Positions 20,690 through 32,859 of a stretch of 64,000 nucleotides of DNA are shown here, in pieces. Under the pieces are notes generated by a model. That model did no database searches. It saw nothing but the letters and a program-made list of their open reading frames with translations, and had not been told where the DNA came from. The stretch lies in NCBI GenBank assembly GCA_010909165.1, contig VJWM01000135.1, positions 124,001 through 188,000 on the forward strand, read 5' to 3'. Each line of letters opens with the position of its first letter. Position 1 is the first letter of the stretch. A program made the position numbers and the translations under genes. This DNA is from Anthoceros angustus. Taxonomy: Eukaryota; Streptophyta; Anthocerotopsida; Anthocerotales; Anthocerotaceae.

Positions 20690-23152
20690 TGAGCTGATCC
20701 AGGTTGGTCTAGTTCTGTGTGATGCAAATGTGCTGTCTGTCTGGGGGACTGTTCCCAGTTCGGCAAGCAGCATTACCAGGAAGATCATACCACTATGTGC
20801 CACCTGTATCATCAGCTGAGGATATGGTACGCTCATCTTTTTCCATCAGATTAAGCCCCCAGCCCATGCTGATTTCCGAACTCTGTCGTTGAAGGTGGTA
20901 TATGAGCACATCGCCAACCGGTCATTGCAAATGACTGTGTACCAGGCAAGGTTTTGCCAGCTCTTGTCATTTTCCTGGTTATCAGCCTGGTCTTGGAGAT
21001 GGGAAATAAACTCTTCCTGTTATTTGGCCAGGGGTTGTTTTGCGGTCACTTCATCGCTTTAGTCCTCAGGACATGAAATCGTGGGGAGCCCAGTTCACTC
21101 TGGGAGCCCCGCAATCTACGGTTCGAGTCGCGGGAGTAACCGATGTATCGTAATGCGACCGGACTTCACCTGATGAAACCCACTCTGCACTTCATCGCTT
21201 TAGGAGACGTAGTTCTGTCCGCGGTCGGGTGAGTTTAGCGAAGTTCTGCAACCGGCTTATGAGGAAGCCCAGTAAAGTGCTCTAGTTAGCTTAGCTGACT
21301 GAAGAGGGAAGTGCTAGATGTGGTGACGAGGAAGTTCAGTGTATTTCTGTACCCTGAAATTCGGATTCTCGGCAATCAGAATCCGAACCTTGTTCTGTAA
21401 ATCGAAATCGAGTGCAATCAACACTCAAACTTTCACTGCCACTACTGGGTCTTTCTCCACACAGTCCCAGGGGTAAAGGGGCAGGCAGTCTCACTGCCCG
21501 TTTCACACCAGATTTTCAGCTTCTCGCCATACCATCACGTCCAGTTGTGAGGCAGGCTGAAATGGTGAATCTAAGTACGCAGGATTGCAACATCTCCGGC
21601 ACTTGAATGCGTTGGAAAAAACCATTTTTCATCAGCAGCAGCACACACAATCTCTCTCACCATGATACATGATTTTTAAACACTATCGAGCTTTTTGAAA
21701 AACTCCACAAGAAGCTTATTCACTAGCTCGGACTCCTGCTCTTGCATGAAATGGCCAGCTGGAACCCTGACAAAGCCTTGCAGGTTAGGGGCGTCCTTCA
21801 GCAGACGCTCGGAGTCCATAGGCCCAAATATTTTGTTTGCGTAGTCTGTCTCTCCTTCTATGTACAACAGCGGGGGTTTAACGGTCAGGCCCTCCAACGC
21901 AGCTTCAAGCTCCCAGTTTCTGCAACAACGATTAAGGTCAAAACTCAACAGAAAACAACACTACACTCCAGTCTCGAAAGCCTGAGCTCACTTAAGCGCA
22001 TGCCTCATCTAGCACACCTGTCAAGGTTGATGTAGGTCAGGCGGATAGGATCCGAGAATCCAGACATTTCATACAGCTGGACGTAAGTATCGAAGTCTTC
22101 ATCTGACAGGAAAGGTGGAATCTTGTCGGAAGGCTTGACGATATCCATGATCTCCTCCCCTTCCGAGGCTACCTGCAACTCAGATCTGCAGAAGAGCTTG
22201 TAAATGTTGGTGAACACTGTCCTCACGTCAAATCGTGCAAAGTCAGCCTCCGCCCTCCCCTCTTGCTGCACAAGACGAAGGCCGGGCAAAGAATTCCAAT
22301 TACAACCCTGAGAGGAAAACAATTGCTTGCTTGCAAATGAATTTGCAAGCACTGGCAAGAAGAGGAGAGGCACCGAAAAGCGCGCGACATAAAAGCCTTC
22401 CGGTATGTCAGAAAGAGCCGTCCCAATGGTAGGCACAAAGTGTATCCTAAAACCGCTCCGATATCGTGACCGGCCAGATAAACCTGGGGAATTCATCGTA
22501 ACAGCAGGGTCAGCCTAAGCTTCATGACGTTGGAGCAGCACACACTTCTGTAACGGGGGTGAAGGAAAAGACCCGTCCATCGCAGTCCCTTACCTGCTCC
22601 TGACCGAGAGCCAGTATGAGGCCAATCAGGTCACCAACAACCTCAATCCTGGATAGCTTGCCACTACCGTGCGGGTTCCCAGTGAGCCCGAAGCCACGGA
22701 GATCCGGTGCAACTGCATGGAAGCCTGCCTCGGCCAAGGCCTTGAGCTGGTGCCTCCAGGAATACCAAATTTCTGGGAATCCATGAAGCAGCAGCACCAC
22801 GGGGCCTGCGTGCACTCGGTCAGTTCTCACAACTTGGCTACCCAGCGGTTACACAATGACGGCATGATTTGCTTGCGCCAACAATCGGTGCTCACCGGAG
22901 CCCTGTTCGGCTATGTGGATGTTGGTGCCAGCTGCGAGCTGCACAAATCGACGTTCGAGCTGGTGTAGCGGGGCCCCCATGATGCCGCAGCTAGGACATG
23001 GACAATCGTTGTCAGCGAAGGAAGATGGACAATCGTTGTGAGCCAAGGAGGATGGGCAATCGTTGTGAGCGAAGGAGGATCCTAGGCCTTCAGGGCCCCG
23101 TACATGTGCGACAAAAGGAACTGAGGACATACGGCAAAGGGAATTGAGGATG
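20690..23152 (-). repeat. inverted duplication, left arm
   Basis: Matches 55590-58525 in reverse orientation. Shared landmarks are the epoxide hydrolase exons, the AGTGAACTGGGCTCCC / TTTCATGTCCTGA block near 21.1 kb, the CATCGCCAACCGGTCAT block near 20.9 kb and the CAGACAGACAGCACAT block near 20.73 kb. The arms differ by indels, including about 60-bp and larger insertions in the right arm. This is a segmental duplication, not a transposon with defined termini, as far as I can see. Confidence 0.88.
21676..22980 (-). pseudogene. epoxide hydrolase pseudogene (left copy)
   Basis: Exons correspond one-to-one with the intact copy at 55787-57152: 22980-22896, 22805-22594, 22483-22018 and 21919-21676. 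HGFPEIWYSWRHQ and the LAGHDIG nucleophile elbow are present. After the elbow, 61 net bases present in the other copy (its 56339-56400) are missing between GTGCCTAC and ATTGGGACGG, near 22430. The deletion shifts the frame and removes a conserved stretch ending in GVPYFGRG. The C-terminal exon, with GHFMQEQE including the catalytic histidine, is still intact. I infer a recently dead duplicate. Confidence 0.88.
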
Positions 23153-23175
23153 GACAATCGTTGTGAGCCAAGGAG
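22990..23175. repeat. 27-bp repeat upstream of left epoxide hydrolase copy
   Basis: The unit GGACAATCGTTGTGAGC plus GAAGGAGGAT occurs three times in tandem (about 23000-23085) and again at about 23150-23175. Degenerate copies lie upstream of the right gene copy at 55660-55770. It sits just before the start codon on the coding strand, so it could be promoter or 5' leader. Confidence 0.85.
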
Positions 23176-24350
23176 GATCCTTCAGGGCCCCGTCAACAGG
23201 AATCCTATGGACCCTCGTTGTTGGCCATCGTTGTTGGTACTCGGCATAAATACACGCCAGGAGTGAAAATGCTGCATACATCAAAAACAGAACGTGAACC
23301 ATGTAGAGCTAATAACCGGTTTTGAACCCATGATTTCTTAGATGCGAAAACTTATATGTGGCTCCGGTGCCTTTGGACCAAGACGCCCTTGCATTGCATG
23401 GAGAATTCTCCTAAAAGTCTAGTGCTACCTTTAAAGTTCTTCTTCCGCTCCTTTCAGCGACAACGGGTTCCTACAAGAGGCCACGATGATGCATCCACAC
23501 ATCTAGCAAATGGATCCGTGAAAGAAGAGACACTTTCACCTGGCAAAGGTGGACTCAAGATGTATTTTATACAATGCAGATTCCATCGTTTGCCCATGAG
23601 GAACATATGCATTGAGCATCCAGACTCAAGTCACATACTCAAACTTGTGCAGCTACCTTGTAAGATTGTGCCGACGAGGGTTCCAATTCAAAACTTACTA
23701 CGCTTCCCAGATCTTATCCAGTTGTTAGTGCCCTGCCCTACGGTTACTCCAGATCCCTATATGCTTTGACATATGTATAAAGTCTTCAATTATTGCTAAA
23801 AAAACTCTAGCAGCACACACGTTCCTTGATCATGCCATGGAAAGGCAACCCCATGCCAGGTTGCTTGATTGCCATGGAAATGCAACCTCAAGCGCAGCAT
23901 GAAATGTGTGAAGGTATCGGGTGGGTAAGGTAGGCACTAGTGTGCGGATTGCATGGGTAGGCCAGCGCACTATTGTGTGGAGTAGTCGGAACCGGAACAC
24001 GCCACTTGGTAATGCAAAGACAAGCACAAGATACATAGCGCTGCCCAGTGACGTCACGATCTACAAACTTGATACAAGATACGGGTATGGGGTGACATTT
24101 TTGAGCGGATGCAGTAGCGGTGACCTGCCTAAGGTATGGGGAATTGCCACAAGGGCTTTCACCTCGGAAGCAGGCCAAGCTACGAAAGAAGGTGGCTCAT
24201 TACTATTGGAAGGAGGACATAATGTGTGAACAAGATTCATAACCTCTGGACGAGGTTCCCAAAGGAGATTGGTTTGTGCGGAATGCGCTACATGAGGTGC
24301 TTACGTGTGTAGTCCTACTTGGAGTTTCACATTATATGGAGGGATTGGTT
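23176..24350. other. no gene recognised
   Basis: The longest open frame is plus-strand 23356-23769 (137 codons), without a recognisable domain or splice context. The remaining frames are shorter and overlapping. Nothing else supported. Confidence 0.45.
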
Positions 24351-24441
24351 TGCATCTATATTTGCATATTAGATTTTTTTTGCTTCGTTGTCTGTTGAGG
24401 AAGTGCTCATATGAATGTAAGTGCTTACCTCGTGCGACAGC
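24351..24441. repeat. 91-bp direct repeat, copy 1
   Basis: Runs from TGCATCTATATTTGCATATT to CGTGCGACAGC and recurs at 24879-24969 with a few substitutions. The 437 bp between are AT-rich with many ATTAAT-type short palindromes. The pair could be remnants of small terminal repeats. Confidence 0.85.
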
Positions 24442-24878
24442 TGTCATGTCGAATTACACTAATCTCTGCACTTGGGTCTAGTGTTTGATTAGCATTAATT
24501 AATCTAATAACTTATCTTAAGTAAGTAATTCGTATTAATCAATCTCAAGTGCTTATGTTAATTAAGCATTGATTAGTGTTAATTAAATATGATTAATAGT
24601 AGCTAAGTGGATAAGCATAAGTAATATGCTTTAGCATATTCGTTGCATATTATAGTGTATTCTTAGGATATTTACGGCATATGCTGATGCCAATAGGATA
24701 TCGTAGGAATATGCCGATGCTAAGGGCTAGTATATGCGGACCCTTTTACATAGGACAAGCTCAAATCATAGCTTGTCCTCTAGATATGCAATGCAAGAGT
24801 GTTGTGAGGAGGCCAAAGTTATGACTCTAAGAGCGACGTGTGAGGAATTTGCGTGTTGTTCTTGTGGGGAGAGTGCTT

Positions 24879-24969
24879 TGCACCTATATTTGCATATTAG
24901 ATTTGTTTTGCTTGGTTGTCTGTTGAGGAAGTGCTTATATGAATGCAAGTGCTTACCTCATGCGACAGC
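24879..24969. repeat. 91-bp direct repeat, copy 2
   Basis: Second copy of 24351-24441, same orientation, same length. I see no target-site duplication or primer-binding site next to either copy. Confidence 0.85.
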
Positions 24970-26201
24970 ACGGATCCTGGATCCTTCGTCAACTAGAGTC
25001 CTTGAGGATCATTGTTTTATCGGATCCAACGATTGGATAGAGATACACTCCCATTCCCTCAGAATGCTTGTAGTGGTTATGTCATGCCATAGTCCTTACA
25101 CATCGGGTAATTGCCAATTACAACTGAAGAGCATATAGATAAGCATGGTTGTTTAGGTAGAGAGCCTGCTGTGATGAATAAGCAAATGCAGCTTATTCAC
25201 AATTAGGGTTAGAAGATGACAGTCGAATCGCACTCACCATGGACGTGGAGGCGGGAGCAAGATGAGCGATCATGATGTGAATGCATGCGGAGCTTGGACC
25301 GACGATAAAAGCGCAGGAGAGCAAGGCGATAGGTGGTTGTTAGAGTCTTCGCAGCAAGCTAGTTATGGTAGCCACAATGAATCACATCAACTTTTGAGAC
25401 AATCGAGTTTGTCGCTATGCTTGAGTCACCACTTGAAAGCGATCGGCGTTGCTTGTGGACGATGAATCGCCAACCCCAAAGCGAGACTCGGTGAGAATCG
25501 TACGAGACTCGTGTTGTGATCCAATCCTTTGTTTTGTTTCGACCTACCTTTTACTCTAACAACCCCTCGCACCGAGAGAGGGAGGCTAATTACGTGGTTG
25601 TTTCCGGTGGAGTTTGGCGGTGTTGTGAGGACGGCATTGCTGGTTGACGCTTGATCACTCGATCCGGTTGCCAGTGGCGGTGTCAATCGACTTACTTGAA
25701 TCTTGGTCGGTGCTTGGATCATTCTTGGTTGCATGTTGGATCGAGGTTGATGTACTCTAGGGATTGATCGGAGCTTACGGTGGCTTGACACTTCCTTGGA
25801 GAGAAAGCTGAATTGTCGAAGGCCAATTGGCGTTCGAGGCGATGGGCGAATTTTGATCGGTCTTTGTTGAATTAGAGCACAAGGTTGAGCCGCCTCTGCT
25901 GTTTCGACACTTGGCACACTTGGTGATGCATGTTGATGAGGGAGTGGGGGAATCTGCCTACCAGTTGAGATCGAGAGTGGTGCCTCGGCATACATCGCCC
26001 GACGGAGGAATTTTCACAGACGAGCGACAATTGTTGTGAAGCCTGGGTTGCAAGCTATTGAGGCAACGGGTACAGAGTCTACGGGAGAGCTCACTTCTTC
26101 AGAATCTGTAGAGGGATTGTGCGCTTCTGACTTGGTGACTGTCGGTTGGTCTCCATTCTCTCGCTATTTTGCAAGAAGAAGAGGCGGTGGACGATCAAGC
26201 A
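24970..26201. other. no gene recognised; 5' flank of a retroelement gag
   Basis: A 189-codon minus-strand frame (25426-25995) is rich in S/P/R with no motif. This stretch may be the LTR or leader of the gag-bearing element that follows at 26.2 kb, but no LTR pair was found. Confidence 0.35.
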
Positions 26202-27880
26202 GAGTCTAGTGGATCGACGACATGGCGAGCAGTCATCGACATCCAGGCGAGAAAAGTTCTCGGGCGGACACGGTACTCGGACTGCGTGATTTCAAGCTTT
26301 ACTTCAATTTTCTAACCGGTAGGTCAAGTTCAAACATGGCGCGGCCTTTACAAATCGGTATATGTTTGAGCAACTCCCGGATACATGGTGATGAAGCTTT
26401 GGATCATGAGGCTCATTGTGAGAGATCGAGTAGCACGCTTGCACCTAATCCGCCTTCGGCAAGCTTTGCGGTGGCGTATACAGCATGTTTCATGCGGTTG
26501 CTACATCGTCGGTATTGCTGGGACTATTTCTCCTACTACGGAACCACCTACGGTGATTACCATGACGCCTCAAGAGAGGGCTGTAGCTCTTGTGGGGATT
26601 GCTGAAGTTATGGAGGTGCCTCGGCATACGGCCATGACGGAGGAATTTTCCGCGAGCGACAATTGTTGTGAAGCACAGGTTGCAAGCTATTGAGGCAGCA
26701 GTCGAGAGTCTGGAGAGCTCACTTCTTGAGTCAGAGGATTGCGCTTGACTTGGTGATGTCGGTTGGTCTCCATTCTGCTATTTTGCAAGAAGAAGAGGGT
26801 TGTGGACATTGCGAGTCTAGTGGATCGAGCGACATGGCGAGCCGGTCATCGACATCGAGGCGAGAAAAGTTCTCGGGCGGACACACTTTCAGACTCTGCG
26901 TGATTTCAAGCTTTACTTCAATTTTCTAACCGGTCAAGTTCAAACATGGCGCGGCCTTTACAAATCGGTATATGTTTGAGCAACTCCGGGATACATGGTG
27001 ATGAAGCTTTGGATGCATATGAGGCTCATTGTGAGAGATCGAGTAGCACGCTTGCACCTAATCCGCCTTCGGCAAGCTTTGCGGTGGCGTATACAGCATG
27101 TTTCATGCGGTTGCTACATCGTCGGTATTGCTGGGACTATTTCTCCTACTACGGAACCACCTACGGTGATTACCATGACGCCTCAAGAGAGGGCTGTAGC
27201 TCTTGTGGGATTGCTGAAGTTATGGAGGTGCCTCGGCATACGGCCATGACGGAGGAATTTTCCGCGAGCGACAATTGTTGTGAAGCACAGGTTGCAAGCT
27301 ATTGAGGCAGCAGTCGAGAGTCTGGAGAGCTCACTTCTTGAGAATCTGTAGAGGATTGCGCTTGACTTGGTGATGTCGGTTGGTCTCCATTCTGCTATTT
27401 TGCAAGAAGAAGAGGGTTGTGGACATTGCGAGTCTAGTGGATCGAGCGACATGGCGAGCAGTCATCGACATCGAGGCGAGAAAAGTTCTCGGGCGGACAC
27501 ACTTTCAGACTCTGCGTGATTTCAAGCTTTACTTCAATTTTCTAACCAGCCGGGTCAAGTTCAAACATGGCGCAGCCTTTACAAATCGGTATATGTTTGA
27601 GCAACTCCGGGATACATGGCTGATGAAGCTTTGGATCTGTATGAGGCTCATTGTGAGAGACTGTTGAGTAGCACGCTTGCACCTAATCCGGCCTTTCAGC
27701 AAGCTTTGCAGGTGGCGTATAACAGTTTGCATGCTTCTGCTGTTGCTACACATCAAGCTGGTATTGCTGCTGGGACTATTTCTCCTACTACGGAACCACC
27801 TACGGTGATTACCATGACGCCTCAAGAGAGGGTAGCTCTTGTGGGATTGCTGAAGTTATGGAGGTGCAGCATGTGTTAAT
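26202..27880 (+). repeat. triplicated segment of a retroelement gag
   Basis: Units starting GAGTCTAGTGGATCGA lie at about 26202, 26812 and 27430 (period about 610-618 bp). Each includes the same TGCGTGATTTCAAGCTTTAC and CTCCTACTACGGAACCACCT landmarks. In translation each reads a gag-like VIDIEARKVLGRTHFQTLR and DFKLYFNFLT block, then PPTVITMTPQERVALVGLL. Copies differ by short indels that change frame, so no copy is fully open. Confidence 0.88.
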
Positions 27881-28030
27881 CCTGTTGAGGAGTTCTTCAT
27901 CATCTTGGAGAAAGCTTTTCCATTCAAGACACCTGAGAAGATAGCAGAGCTTGCTGCCTTCACTTGAAAGAAAGGAGAGACGGTTCAGATGGCGTTTCGG
28001 AGGCTGTAAAAGTTACGGGAAGGGACAGGA

Positions 28031-28561
28031 ATGCTTACGGATCAGGAGGCTGCACAGAAGTTTCTTAGTGCTTTGGAGACGGAGCCGTTGTTCCACTTTC
28101 AGTTGTTTACATCTTTAATGGATAAATACGGGGACCAATATACGCTTGATCAAGTCTTCCAGGAAGCAGAACGGAAGGAACTGGCATTCTCAGCATATGC
28201 TTATAAGCATACTAAGTCTTATGCACATTACCAACATATGTTTGCTGGCAAGAGTGTTGTGCCTGCAGTTGGTACATCTAGCGTAACTCATGTGTTGAAG
28301 CCTAAGCCTGCCAAGGCAGTTTCCACAGTCACTTTTTCACCCATCTGTAACCGCTGTGGGAGTACTGAGCATCTCTCGCCAGTGTGCAAGTGCTCCGTTG
28401 AGGCACTTTATTGCACACATTGCCACAAGGCCAGGACATGTAGTTACGTTTGTTTTGAAACATCACGAGCGTCGTTATCAAAAGCATGGAGGTGGAGAAG
28501 CCGAGGTTGTCACTTCCACTGCAGCAACAGGTGCACGGGCTGCGTCTTCAGACTCTGTTAG
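28031..28561 (+). pseudogene. retroelement gag with CCHC zinc finger
   Basis: 176-codon frame. It opens with MLTDQEAAQKFLSALETEPL, a capsid-like helical part (FTSLMDKYGDQYTLDQVF), then a zinc knuckle CNRCGSTEHLSPVC of the CX2CX4HX4C type, followed by a second cysteine cluster CTHCHKARTCSYVC. This fits an LTR retrotransposon nucleocapsid. It is separated from the triplicated block by stop codons at about 27.9-28.0 kb. The two zinc-binding clusters side by side are less usual than the single copia knuckle. Confidence 0.7.
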
Positions 28562-29242
28562 TACGGAAGCAACTCCCACTAAGAGCAAGCTTCGACGTGA
28601 GAAGGAGAAAGCATAAGTGCGGTGGTCTTGAGAAGATGTGACGCAGGGCGCCATGTCGGCTCTCACTACTCAGATGAGTGTGTTGACAGCAAGTTTGGCT
28701 GCTAAGCCGGCAGGCGATTGAGCTAATGTCTGTTCGGGGACGGTGAGGAAGAAGACTATGGAAGTCATCACGGTGTGCGATCTGAAGATGCGAGGCATCC
28801 GAGGTGTGATTACGTGGCCGCGGCACACAAGCGGACAACGGTGTTGCCCAAGCCAGCTACACGAATGCAGGGTGCCAGAGCTGTGATGCCACAATCTTTC
28901 GTTCCTTTGCCGCTAGAGACAGCTGCTTCATTGAGAGGGGCAGATCACCTGCCACTTACAAATGAGCTGGAGGAACATAGCTCGAAGCCACAGGAGATGT
29001 TACACTTGGCTTCAACTTCGTGGCGGAAGGGAGACCTTGTTCAAAAGCTGATTCACGGTCCATTATTCACTTTGGATGAGCTGGGGGTGGGATTGACTCA
29101 GGTTCATTCCATGCTTCAAGACGTGTTGGCCCCACGGCTGGCTCCAGAGAAGTCGAGTCATGATGCTGTGATGCAGGCTAATGTGTTATCTTGTCAACCT
29201 CTAGAATCAACATGGAACATGCTAATATTTGAAGAAATTTGA
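28562..29242 (+). pseudogene. downstream gag/pre-protease region
   Basis: The 155-codon frame at 28775-29242 (LPLTNELEEHSSKPQEML, LVQKLIHGPLFTLDELGVG) has no catalytic motif. It follows the gag zinc finger on the same strand and may belong to the same element, ahead of its protease. The continuation could be the protease frame at 45044, but this is not proven. Confidence 0.35.
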
Positions 29243-29564
29243 ATATCTGAAGCCGCTTCGAAACTCTCGGACCAATTTTCTATGTGCTCCACGGTCACAA
29301 GCGGCTTTTTCATTCCTCGGGTTTTGGCGCAGTTGGTCAATGGCATACAATATGGTTTTGTCCGATTTCATCGTATATGATATCACGGGATACGGTCTTG
29401 AGGAGGCTAGCGCATGCAAAGAATGTATGCAAACTATGAAAATGAGCAATGGCACGAACATATGCATAAAAGTTCAAATCCCAAACACGAATATGTATAA
29501 AGTCAAGCGGCAGGCATGCGGCGCTTTTACACTATCGATGGCACGAAATCCATGACTGACCACC

Positions 29565-30155
29565 TTACGGCAACTTTGACCTAATCGCCCAATTAATCCG
29601 CAGGTTGGGACTCGGTGGGCCTTTGCCCGAACCTATCAAAAACGACTTCCGTACTCTTGACCTTGCCTCCTCCGCATCTTCGAAATTGTCATTCTCCCTC
29701 ATGGCATTCTCTGCATCCAAAAGGCCACCATCATTTCCTTTCCCGTTGTTCTCGGGATGCCATAAGGTGGGCAAGGTTTGTTGGCCATCGTCCAGAATAT
29801 CTCCCGTGATCTCCTTCATCCTATTCAACCCCAAAGGAACCACCTGAGCCTGGGAGACATCCTTCTCAGACAGACTCAATTCCTTAGCCCAGAATTGGGA
29901 GGGTCCCCGACGGTGCGGCTCATGAGTCAATTCCTCCTCGGCGTCTGGCAGCACTTCATATCCATGGATCCTCTGTGGAATAAACTCCGCACACCGCTTA
30001 TCAATATCGACAGCAATACAGTTGCGTCCACATAGCAGCGCTGCCAATGTCGAAGTACCACTCCCAACACATACATCCAGAACCCAGTCTCCCTCTTTCG
30101 AAAAGTTCTTGATGAGCTTCATCGCCAGCCTAGAGGCCTCGTATGCACATACCAC
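29565..30155 (-). CDS. amino DNA methyltransferase, SAM-binding C-terminal part
   Basis: 196 open codons. EASRLAMKLIKNFSKEGDW leads into VLDVCVGSGTSTLAALLCGR and CIAVDIDKRCAEFIPQRI. That is the FxGxG SAM-binding motif I, preceded by its K/R-L-I helix, as in the C-terminal half of beta-class N6_N4 methyltransferases (usual form DPFxGSGTT...GRxxIGxD). An acidic/N-rich tail of about 100 residues follows. It reads directly on from the RPLG end of the middle module at 30156. Substrate (N6-adenine or N4-cytosine) cannot be told from sequence. Confidence 0.7.
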   Translation of the reverse strand: MVCAYEASRLAMKLIKNFSKEGDWVLDVCVGSGTSTLAALLCGRNCIAVDIDKRCAEFIPQRIHGYEVLPDAEEELTHEPHRRGPSQFWAKELSLSEKDVSQAQVVPLGLNRMKEITGDILDDGQQTLPTLWHPENNGKGNDGGLLDAENAMRENDNFEDAEEARSRVRKSFLIGSGKGPPSPNLRINWAIRSKLP

Positions 30156-31228
30156 CGCTTGTCAAATGACATATACAGCTTCTTCTGATTAGTGCGCAAG
30201 GGGCTGCGCCCATTGTTGAAAGAGCCACCGCAAGTTATTCGGGAGCATAGACATCTTCCCGATCGTCTTGCTGGAGGTGAAACCCACCGTGATGTACTCC
30301 ATGTCATAGCCTCCTTGGTCGTTGTGCATATTCGTTTTATCCCAAAGCGAAGGAGACCATCCCTCCACATGCACCACTTCCGCATTGCCTCTCTCACCAT
30401 GTGCAGCTCTTCTACTCCATGCATGACTATCAATCTAATCTCCGAGCAACTTGTCATGTCATGGAAAGAATGGAAAATGGTGTTCACCGTGCTCGATCCA
30501 TCTTCACATCATGTTGTCCCTTATTGAATCCCACAGGCACATCCATCAACAATAGTGTGTACCTTGAACCCGTAGAAACCCCGCATGTCCAAGGCATCTC
30601 TTGATACCACCGCTTGTCAAATGACATATACAATGCCTTCTTCACACGTGTGCGCAAGCTGCACGCCCATTGTTGAAAGAGCCTGCAAGTTATTCGGGAG
30701 CATAGACATCTTCCGATCTGCGCCGGAGGTGAAACCCCACCCACCGTGATGTACTCCACGGTGTCATAGCCTCCTTGGTCGTTGTGCATATTCGCTTTTA
30801 TCCCAAACGAAGGAGACCATCCCTCCACATGCACCACTTCCGCATTGCCTCTCACCATGTGCAGCTCTTCTACTCCATGCATGACTATCAATCTAATCTC
30901 CGAGCAACTTGTCATGTCATGGAAAGAATGGAAAATGGTGTTCACCGCCTGATCCATCTTCACATCATGTTGTCCCTTATTGAATCCCACAGGCACATCC
31001 ATCAACAATAGTGTGTACCTTGAACCCGTAGAAACCCCGCATGTCCAAGGCATCTCTTGATACCACCAGTAGTTCACAATATTCTCCGCTTTTGGCACCG
31101 TGAAAGATTGGAGCCCTTCCTCCATGTCCATGTCCGCAAGTGCCCTTTGCTCGTCCTCCAAGCCTTTCCATGTGTGCACCTCTCGTATGAAAGCTTGAAA
31201 ATCCTCGCAATTTCTTGGTCTTCAACAT
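30156..31228 (-). repeat. methyltransferase middle module, two tandem copies
   Basis: Both copies read QEMPWTCGVSTGSRYTLLLM, then MDVPVGFNKGQHD, which I take as the catalytic motif IV. FHSFHDMTSCSEIRLIVMHG, HNDQGGYDMEYITVG and LYMSFDKRW follow. Motif IV is DVPV instead of the usual (D/N/S)PP(Y/F/W), so catalysis is uncertain. The right copy (about 30601-31228) also has the N-terminal EVHTWKGLEDEQRALADMD part. Confidence 0.7.
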
Positions 31229-31253
31229 CTTTTACTTGCCGACGAAGACAACG

Positions 31254-32159
31254 CTAAAGCTTCACAATCACGCCGGAGAAGAGAGGCGGGCGCGGCATGC
31301 GGCGTCCGCCTCTCTTCCTTCCCGATTGAAAAACAGAAAAACGACAGGAGGGCGCAAGCCGCGCTTCAACCAATCTAATCGAGGACATAGAAGGACATAC
31401 CTTTCCCTCAAAAGCGGTTTGGAACCTCGCGATTACTGCATCCGATGAGTGTAGTGGGTATTCGTCTCTCACCATGTCGAATGAACTACATCCCAGATGC
31501 TTTGCCATAGCCACTTGTATGACATGAAATTTCTTCCGCAGTGTCACCTCCTTGGACATTCCATTCAGGTCTAGAAGACCTGTCAACACCTTCTCAGTCA
31601 CACTAATTAGCATCTTACGCGCCTCGGAGGAATACCTTGGAAATCGCGCCATGGCTTGCCTGCATTTCTTTCGGCAATACACCTTCAACAGACTTTGTTT
31701 CATCACCAACTTTATGCTTTCCTTTGCCCTTCTTGCTGGTCCCGCCACATGCTTTGCTCGCCCGTAGCTCCATGGCCTCCCACTTTGTGAAAATACTATC
31801 AACATTCTTCCAAACCTTTCCCTCAATTTCGCAATGCATAGAATATGTGTCCTGTTGTCCACCTTGTTCGCTTTTATATTGCTCATCCTCGACCTTCATC
31901 GCCCTCTATTAGCCCAAGCACCTTATAAAGGTTAAACTTCAGTTCATGCTCATGGTCACACCATCTCGCTTTGCAATTTGGAGCTCATCTCGCAGTACCT
32001 AACTTGTTCGATGAAATTCATCTTTTTCCTCTTGTGAGACATCGTGTTGTGGTCTGTTGCCAATATCCTCATCTCCTGTATAGTAAGCCCACAATAAACA
32101 TGGGCCTCCATCCATTGGAACCTTGCCTTCCTGGCGATATGTCGCAAGGTGCTTCATCA
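31254..32159 (-). repeat. ParB-like module, copy 3 (partial) with C-terminal helical region
   Basis: Retains MRILATDHNTMSHKRKKMNF after GKVPMDGGPCLLWAYY, plus the downstream helical region (LRERFGRMLIVFSQSG, VTEKVLTGLLDLNGMSKEV, VRDEYPLHSSDAVIARFQTA). The first half of the ParB domain is missing. At about 32160 it is fused to a methyltransferase end (ASRLG followed by TMMKHLATYRQ), a clear duplication junction. Confidence 0.65.
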
Positions 32160-32806
32160 TCGTGCCTAGAGGCCTCGTATGCACATACCACCGGCTTGTC
32201 AAATGACATATACAGCACTTCTTCACACGATTAAATGCGAGGCTGCGCCCATTGTTGAAAGAGCCACCGCAAGTTATTCGGGAGCATAGACATCTTCCGA
32301 TCGTCTTCTGGAGGTGAAACCCACCCACCGTGATGTACTCCATGTCATAGCCTCCTTGGTCGTTGTGCATATTCGTTTTATCCCAAGCGAAGGAGACCAT
32401 CCCTCCACCTGCACCACTTCCGCATTGCCTCTCTCACCATGTGCAGCTCTTCTACTCCATGCATGACTATCAATCTAATCTCCGAGCAACTTGTCATGTC
32501 ATGGAAAGAATGGAAAATGGTGTTCACACTGATCCATCTTCACATCATGTTGTCCCTTATTGAATCCCACAGGCACATCCATCAACAATAGTGTGTACCT
32601 TGAACCCGTAGAAACCCCGCATGTCCAAGGCATCTCTTGATACCACACAGTAGTTCACAATATTCTCCGTTTTGGCACCGTGAAAGATTGGAGCCCTTCC
32701 TCCATGTCCATGTCGCAAGTGCCCTTTGCTCGTCCTCCAAGCCTTTCCATGTGTGCACCTCTATGAAAGCTTGAAAATCCTCGGGCAATTTCTTGGTCTT
32801 CAACAT
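32160..32806 (-). repeat. methyltransferase middle module, third copy
   Basis: Same block as 30156-31228: starts MLKTKKLPEDFQAF, then WKGLEDEQRALA, and ends HLTSRWYVHTRPLG in frames broken by one- to five-base indels. The HNDQGGYDMEYITVG part is intact. Confidence 0.7.
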
Positions 32807-32859
32807 CTTTTACTTGCGAAGACAACGGCCGCTAAAGCTTCACAATCACGCCGGAGAGA

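Noticed and set aside
21100-21145. tRNA-like GGTTCGAGTC between GCGGG/CCCGC arms
   Set aside because: A hairpin forms, but no acceptor stem, D arm or anticodon arm at tRNA spacing is visible, and the mirrored copy at 57.3 kb is diverged.
25426-25995. 189-codon minus-strand frame
   Set aside because: S/P/R-rich without motif, no start or splice context, and it lies in the probable leader of a retroelement.
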